Shown here piece by piece: positions 58,731 to 64,000 of a stretch of 64,000 nt of DNA. The notes under the pieces are model-generated. The model ran no database searches. It was not told the origin of the DNA and saw only the letters and a list, made by a program, of their open reading frames with translations. Position 1 is the stretch's first letter; each line of letters starts with the position of its first letter. Position numbers and translations under genes: made by a program. Source of the stretch: Massospora cicadina. Taxonomy: Eukaryota > Entomophthoromycota > Entomophthoromycetes > Entomophthorales > Entomophthoraceae. The stretch covers positions 1 to 64,000 of the forward strand of contig JAKSZP010007915.1 in NCBI GenBank assembly GCA_022478985.1, in the 5' to 3' direction.

Positions 58731-59400
58731 CCTTTGTTCGGCCTATTTGCAAATATAGATGCATGGCGGCTCCCCCTTTTTGGGTTGGGCACCACTAGTG
58801 CTACAAAAAAGAGTGTTTAAGAACTTTACCACATATACTTTAATCTTGTCCAACTAGGGATCAGCGGAATTGGTGATATTTTAGTGTGGGGGGTACATTT
58901 TAATCTGAAACTTACATGTACTTAGTCTGGGATGAGCGGCAGCCACCCAACGCTCATTTAGATGTGCCCCAAGTCTACAATCTTTACCAATGAAAGGGCT
59001 CATGGGGTGCTTCCCTTTTTTACCAGAAGGGGTGTAGAGTCTTGTCCAGCTGGATAACCATGGTAGGGACACTTACATCAACTTTCCAAAATATGGGGTC
59101 TACTCCCCTCTGAGGCCTGCACCAGTTTATAGTTCTTGTTTGGTAGTGAAGTTTGATGAACGTCATATTGATAGACTTGAAGAGGGTGAGGGCGAAGGTG
59201 TCTTTGGGCTCTAGCCATAGATCCTCAATTAGTACATGGCAGTTTATGCAATCCCAGTTGGAAACTTCATGGAGCGTGCTAATAATAGGACTATGCTGGC
59301 ACTCCAGATGAGTTCCATCTAGAGAAACAGCAAGAATACTGCTGGTACAGCCATCCACACTGTCACAAATATATATGATTTGGATGACAAGCCATCATTA
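58731..59400 (-). other. Unrecognised minus-strand coding-like region
   Basis: A 112-codon ORF at 59358-59020, then after a frameshift a further open stretch at 59072-58881. The first contains a KDTFALTLFKSINMTFIKLH segment and ends IQLDKTLHPFW; the second begins with a basic SGKKGKHPMSPF run. Together this looks like a decayed protein of at least 150 residues. I do not recognise it and do not find it elsewhere in the window. It lies between G2 and G5. Confidence 0.35.
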
Positions 59401-59559
59401 TGACCAAGCGAATCATTGGAGGAATTTTGCCAAAGGTTCAATGGACAGAATCCGCCAAGGATGATTCGGAGCTATAAGCAATTGATCGCCTTAGGATGAG
59501 GCGATAATGGGTTATAATGGCTCATATCAGATCGCCTTCAAAATAGGGCGATAAAGCAA
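59401..59559. repeat. Two tandem hairpins just upstream of the G5 LTR
   Basis: 59485-59505 and 59531-59552 each begin ATCGCCT and end AGGCGAT or GGGCGAT, forming stems of 6-7 bp with short loops, 46 bp apart. The second ends seven bases before the proposed LTR start at 59560. Confidence 0.55.
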
Positions 59560-59982
59560 TGTCAACATTTGACAAAAGATAAATTGGATTGCCTCAAATC
59601 ATGGCACTAAAGAATTGAAGAATAATAAGCCAAAACCAATGAGAATATGGCGGAATGAATAAACTAAGAAAAAGAGTTGGTACCAATGGGGATCGCTGGG
59701 ATATCAGCAAAATGAGGGGATTGACAGAAAAGTATTTAGAGAGAGAAAAGAAAGAAGATAGGAAGAAAAGAGGGATTGGACTAGAAGAAGATCCACCGAC
59801 TTATTATATTAAAAATAAAAAAGTGCCTTAGGGGGAATTGCTCCCATTTTTATTAAAAATTTAATTGTTTACAAGTGGTTCAAGGAACTGGCAATAATCA
59901 TTACATCTGTCCCAATTGTTCAATGGCTGAAGCCCTGTGTGAAAAGCCCTTCAGCGGATATATACAAAATCGCCGAGATTCA
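59560..59982 (+). repeat. G5 5' LTR (start provisional)
   Basis: Starts TGTCAACATTTGAC and ends GAGATTCA, 423 bp. The length and some blocks (GGAATTGCTCC followed by an AT-rich run) resemble the G1 LTR. The partner LTR is not in the window, so the left boundary rests on this resemblance. Confidence 0.6.
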
Positions 59983-59986
59983 AAAG

Positions 59987-60003
59987 TGGTGCTCACTACT
60001 AGT
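59987..60003 (+). promoter_or_regulatory. G5 primer-binding site
   Basis: TGGTGCTCACTACTAGT, identical to the G3 site over its first 13 bases. Confidence 0.75.
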
Positions 60004-60027
60004 GGCCCATTGACCAATAACAATACA

Positions 60028-61060
60028 ATGAAAACTCAGTCGCTGGCTATGTTGCATCCAGGTTTCTTTGGTAAAGAATCTAAATGACATGTTGTGCCCG
60101 TTGCATATGAGGAGCTGAGGCTTGCAATAGATACTGTGCTCAAAAGGCAAGATAGATTGCTTCAGAAGGTTTACAGTTATAAGTTGCCACCATTTGATCA
60201 TGATTGAAATATTCATGGGTTCTTTTGACAATTTGAGTTTGCAACTGAAGGAACTTTGTATTGGAGGAGGTCGAAACTATTGCTCTCCTCCTTAGATGTC
60301 AGGAGTGCTGATCAAGTCGTGTGTTAACTTTCATATAGTTCCATTTCATACCAAGAAGTTAAGAAGACGGTGCTGCAGTTGTTCAGCGGAACCACAAGAA
60401 TGTCACAGCAGAAAGCCAAGTTCTTGATTATCAGGTTTTAGCAAAATGAGACTCTCACTGCATTCACTGAGAGATTTACGATGGAAGCACACATGCTGAT
60501 TGGGGCAGGGATTTTATCCAAAGTTGATGTGTGTATTGCTATGGCCTCAGCGGTGAAACCATACCCTGAACTTTACAATGTCATGGCCCCATTGTTGGAG
60601 GACGATGTACCTCCTCCTATACTTGTTCAGTTTGTATGTCGCTTATCTGTAACTTCCCTCCACCCAATACCAAACAAATACGTACTGTCACTGTTGTTAA
60701 CCCTAATCATGTGGGGGGAGTCAACTGGTCGGTGCGGGTTCCATCAGGTTACTCACTGCAGTCCAACGGTCATTTCTTGTCATCTGATTGACATCTGACC
60801 AACTAACACTTTGGCCCTAAATATGCTGATTGGTGGCGGTTGTTCTACCAATGGGGGTTTGAATATGCTGATTCTTTTCAGAATCACCTACAAAGTGGGA
60901 CAACTTATATTAAACACAGTTGTAGGTCCTATGGAGTAAGTTGTTTTAATTGCAGTCACACTGGGCACATGGGATGATGGTGCCCCAATTGACGGATCCA
61001 ACCCGTACAACAGAAACAAGTCTATCAGGGAAAAATCAGAGTGGAGTAGAGATGTGACTA
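60028..61060 (+). pseudogene. G5 gag with CCHC knuckle
   Basis: ATG at 60028 (MKTQSLAMLHPGFFGKESK). A helical stretch EELRLAIDTVLKRQDRLLQK is readable, then capsid remnants with QNETLTAFTERFTMEAHML (60432-60497). At least five stops lie in the first 150 codons; 60481-60798 is open. The knuckle CFNCSHTGHMG-stop-WC at 60942-60983 keeps C-x2-C-x4-H-x4-C spacing with a TGA inside it. Confidence 0.72.
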
Positions 61061-61480
61061 TCTACTTCCGCTATCTTGAATTCAAATGTCCCGCCTGAAT
61101 CTACTGTGTTAATCATAGCAGAAGCCTCTCAGTATGACGATATATTCCTCTACCAACAGCCAGTTGGGGGAGTAAATGTTCTGACCCAAGCACAAGTCAA
61201 TGAAATGGCGGAAAAAGAATCTCCAGAGCAACTGAAGCTTTATGCTTATCAAATGTTTGACCAAAGTCCGTCAGACCAGTTAGAACCATTTGCAGATGCT
61301 TTGTCACTGAGAGGAGTAGATGTCGCCCTTCCAGTAAATGCTATTGTAACATGATATCCTAAAATCGGTGTGGGTATTATAAGTTTCTTGGGAAAACATG
61401 AATCACTAAACATACACGTAGTTAATAGCCGGCATTCATCTTACTCAGAATGCACTTTCTGTGACATTGTGCTAGCTAAA
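61061..61480 (+). pseudogene. G5 gag C-terminal part or protease prodomain
   Basis: A 92-codon ORF at 61076-61354 with an acidic, glutamine-rich composition (QAQVNEMAEKESPEQLKLYA). It lies between the knuckle and the protease, and no domain is recognised. Confidence 0.5.
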
Positions 61481-61810
61481 ACTTGAGTATGCACTATAAT
61501 TGATACGGGCGCTCTTATTAATATTGTATCCACTAAATTGGTGGCGAAGTTATCCTTAAACCCTGAAATAGACCACCGGATGGTGTATGGGACTGCTGGA
61601 GCTGGAACCACAGTCTCTGAGGGAGCATATAGCGTGCTTTCCTTGTGATTCAGATCCATTGTTGTGGTGGCTTTAGCGGTGGTATTACCAAATAGTAACC
61701 ACAATCTGTTGATTGGGACTGCCTTTATGTGACACTATGGAGCTGTTGTTAACATGATGGAAGAGACCTTTAGCCATTTTGGGACAGCGGATCCCAATGA
61801 GTTTCACCTC
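61481..61810 (+). pseudogene. G5 aspartic protease
   Basis: The catalytic motif IIDTGALINIVSTKLVAKL is intact (D-T-G-A at 61502-61513). Then VYGTAGAGTTVSEGAYSVL, a TGA, and the LLIGTAFM signature near 61713-61730 followed by a stop. It is the only gypsy protease here with an undamaged active site. Confidence 0.75.
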
Positions 61811-62397
61811 TAGTGGAGTGCCAAAGGGCTTGGGCATATGGGACAGATCAACCTTGCCTACAGCGATAGGGTGATTCTAGTGCGCTATCATCAATTAAAA
61901 GGGAAAACTCGGGCCCTCCTCCATCAGATATACGAATATCAAGGGCTACCACTTAGAGCAGCTGGAGCTATATCCATTCCCTCTGGACATCAAGTAATAG
62001 TAGACACTGAGTTAGAGGTGGAAGTGCCAGCTGGGTTCTATGGGGAGATTATTGGGCATTATCAGCAATCATGACTTGAGCCCACGTGGCTCCAGGCATC
62101 ATACTTCCAGGCCATGGGGAGATCAAGGTACTGATAGTAAATCTTCAGAACAGACCAATTCGAATCCACCAGCATCAGATTATAGCATATTTACATCTGA
62201 ACCCGGTTGTAAAAGTCAACCAGGTTCATGAGTTTGGTTCTCTGGATGAATTTGGTCTGCCCATTAAACCACTTTTGTGCAATGGTGGTTGTACCATGGG
62301 AGAATTTAATGGGGTTATCAGAAGACCAGAAGGATCGGGCGGAAGCTTAATTAAAAAGGTATAAAGAGATTTTTGCAGTTGATAATCATAATTTGGG
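61811..62397 (+). pseudogene. G5 protease-RT linker
   Basis: 61838-62074 and 62086-62364 are open in two frames. Segments such as GQINLAYSDRVILVRYHQ, AAGAISIPSGHQVIVDTELE and EVPAGFYGEIIGHY, then APGIILPGHGEIKVLIVNL and NRPIRIHQHQIIAYLHL, resemble a beta-rich module. The pattern (a GFYGxI-like strand, then a P-G-H/R-G-E segment) recalls dUTPase-like folds found in some retroelements, but I cannot confirm it without a structure search. Confidence 0.5.
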
Positions 62398-63190
62398 GTG
62401 CGCTTGGGGGGGGTTGTTCATCGTCTGGACACTGGAGATCATCCCCCAATCAGGTCTCAACCAATCCGCCAATCAAGGGCAGCTGAAGAAGTCATCATTG
62501 ATGAGATTAAAATGTTAGAGCAGGGAATGCTTGAACCATCTAAGAGTCTGAAGGCTTCACCTGTCCTAATTGTTAAAAGGAAGGATGGCACTAACCGCAT
62601 AGTAATTGGCTACCAGAAGCTCAATAGTATCATCAAAAAAATTCATACCCTCTAGCCCGGATTGATGATGCACTAGATTAGTTAGGCGGAGCTCACTATT
62701 TCTCAGCAATGGATATGATATCTAGTTAATGGTAAATTAAGTTGCTCGTGGTGGAACAAGAATTATGCGCTGTAATCACATCAAAAGGGCTTTTCCAACC
62801 AACTCGCATGCCACAAGGGCTATGTAACGCCCTGGCTACGTTTCAACGAGCAATGGACACCATACTGGGTGATCTGAAGCTGTTGTGCGTTCTTGTGTAT
62901 CTTGAAAATATCAACACCTTCTCTCGCATGTTCACTGAGCACCTTACTCATTTGGAAGAGGTATTCTGCTGACTGTCTAAGGCCAATATTAAAATCAAGC
63001 CTCAGAAATTCCACTTCTTCAAGTATCAGCTTGAGTACCTTGGCTTTGTGGTGGATGCGACTGGTCTAAGACCTCAACCAGCCAAGGTAGAGGCCATCCA
63101 GAAGATGTCTAAGCCAGTTAATAAACGGGACATTCAGGTGTTTTTGGGGATGGTGGGTTATTACTGATGATTCATACCCAATTTCAGTTG
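62398..63190 (+). pseudogene. G5 reverse transcriptase
   Basis: 62398-62655: DHPPIRSQPIRQSRAAEEVI, SPVLIVKRKDGTNRIVIGYQ. After a shift IDDALD-stop-LGGAHYFSAMDM, then 62742-62972: GLFQPTRMPQGLCNALATFQ and the catalytic box CVLVYLENINTFSRM (Y-L-E-N). Then KIKPQKFHFFKYQLEYLGFV and VFLGMVGYY. The codons of the box (GAA AAT ATC) are the same as in G1. Confidence 0.82.
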
Positions 63191-63690
63191 TATTGGAGGC
63201 ACGCTGTTTGAACTACTAAAAAGGAGGCCATGTTTGAATGGACGGAATGACGCCAATGCGCCTTTGATTTGGATGAACTGCGTTAATTAGTGTACCTGAG
63301 TTACACTACCTAATTTTGATAAGGAATTTATAGTGCAGATGGATGCGTCACTTTCCGCTGTTGGGGCGGTCCTGTCTCAGAAGGACGATGAGGGGGAGGA
63401 GCACCCCATGGCGTACTGTAGCCATAGCTTGAATTCCCATAAACAAAATTACACTGTAACCAAGTGAGAGTTCTTAGCAGTGGTTATGCATATAAGCAGT
63501 TTTGAGCCTAATTGCATGGAGTAAAGTTCAAAGTCATAACGGATCACACATGGTTGGCTGGTTGCAGAATTTAAGAGAGTCTGAGGGGCGACTGGCCCGA
63601 TGGGCTCTTAAGCTGCAAGCTTATGACTTTGAAATTCTTCACTGATCAGGAGCAAAACACCAAAGCGCCAATTGCTTATCAAGATTGCCA
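63191..63690 (+). pseudogene. G5 RNase H
   Basis: FDKEFIVQMDASLSAVGAVL followed by SQKDDEGEEHPMAYCSHSL at about 63310-63430, NYTVTK-stop-EFLAVV, and GRLARWALKLQAYDFEILH near 63590-63640. Close to the G1 domain, which has MDASLSAIGALLSQKDD. Confidence 0.78.
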
Positions 63691-64000
63691 ACCGTTGCAG
63701 TTAGGTGGATTTAAGTGACATAATGTTCAACAAGGTTCTCAGCGGAAAGTATGATGATGAACCGCCTCAAGTTATCAAGGTACTAGACAGTCTCAGGACC
63801 AATACGTTCCTAAAAAATGGGGAAACGTATAAGCGTATAGGGGACATTACTGTAAATATCCCAAGACCTTCCACACGCTCAAATATTATAATGAGCGCAC
63901 ACCAAGCAGTTGTTCATGGTGGAGTCCAGAAAACTCAAGAATTGTTGAGGCTGCAGTATTATTGGGAAAGCATGCAATCTTGACATGCTTGAGATCCTGT
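63691..64000 (+). pseudogene. G5 integrase N-terminus, cut by the window edge
   Basis: The ORF 63705-63983 ends with NGETYKRIGDITVNIPRPST and SAHQAVVHGGVQKTQELLRLQYYW, the H-x3-4-H part of the zinc-binding domain of gypsy integrases. The catalytic core is outside the window. Confidence 0.72.

Larger units (their letters stand above)
59560..64000 (+). mobile_element. G5: Ty3/gypsy retrotransposon of the G1 family, truncated by the window edge
   Basis: Proposed 5' LTR 59560-59982, primer-binding site 59987, gag, protease, RT and RNase H in order, with the integrase start at the right edge. Protein motifs are closest to G1 (shared Y-x-E-N box, similar protease). The 3' LTR is outside the window. 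Confidence 0.85.

Noticed and set aside
43102..58735. A clear TSD for G2
   Set aside because: Flanks read ATTTT and CCTTT; the resemblance is too weak to call, though the LTR ends are well supported.
9733..60003. tRNA genes at the primer-binding sites
   Set aside because: The sites match only a tRNA 3' end in reverse complement; no cloverleaf can be drawn around them.
1..64000. Reading every premature stop as proof of RIP or C-to-T editing
   Set aside because: TAA, TAG and TGA can always be turned into CAA, CAG and CGA by one change, so stops alone do not show a C-to-T bias. Only the paired LTR differences carry information.

Overview
This 64 kb window reads as AT-rich eukaryotic heterochromatin built almost entirely of nested, decaying retrotransposons. 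I recognise no intact host gene, rRNA, tRNA or CRISPR array. The elements are Ty3/gypsy LTR retrotransposons (gag, protease, RT, RNase H, integrase) and one APE-type LINE lineage (ORF1 with a CCHC knuckle; ORF2 with APE endonuclease, RT and a C-terminal zinc motif). A large, repeat-rich fungal genome is my best guess. A rust-like genome would fit the AT richness and CpG decay, but nothing here proves the taxon.

Layout. 1-1451: 5' part of a LINE ORF1 (minus; 'LINE-E'). 1452-3528: unassigned DNA with two short ORFs. From 3529: a very old gypsy element, 'Gx' (minus). Its left LTR (3529-4248 plus 10200-11273) is split by a complete gypsy element 'G1' (4249-10199, minus). Its pol (11274-13800) and gag (22509-24570) are separated by a third gypsy element 'H' (14972-22508, plus). 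Its right LTR (from 24595) is broken by two full-length LINEs in opposite orientation: 'LINE-A' (24829-30088, minus) and 'LINE-B' (31215-36479, plus), each about 5.26 kb with a recognisable target-site duplication (TSD). Then come LINE relative 'C' (about 36503-40880, plus; its ORF1 is split by a 1060 bp solo LTR with a perfect TSD) and 'LINE-D' (about 40890-43106, plus). Next is gypsy element 'G2' (43107-58730, minus) with 1130 bp LTRs, itself split by the youngest and best-preserved element, gypsy 'G3' (49304-55421, plus; perfect 5 bp TSD, 661/654 bp LTRs). After an unassigned 0.8 kb, gypsy 'G5' (59560 to the right edge, plus) runs out of the window before its integrase is complete.

How it fits together. 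The nesting gives relative ages: Gx predates G1, H, LINE-A and LINE-B; G2 predates G3; LINE-C predates the solo LTR. All six gypsy elements carry nearly the same primer-binding site although their LTRs differ, so they appear to use the same primer tRNA. Nearly all ORFs carry stops or frameshifts, so the window is a graveyard rather than an active locus. Between the G3 LTRs many differences are TG-versus-CA exchanges, as expected if methylated CpG sites decayed on different strands.

Most notable: a perfect 17-nt palindrome with the ORF1 stop codon as its loop and the ORF2 start at its edge, in both LINE-A and LINE-B, with paired base changes; an antisense ORF in an extra 2.1 kb between integrase and 3' LTR of G2; and a Y-x-D/E-N box in place of Y-x-D-D in the RT of five of the six gypsy elements.
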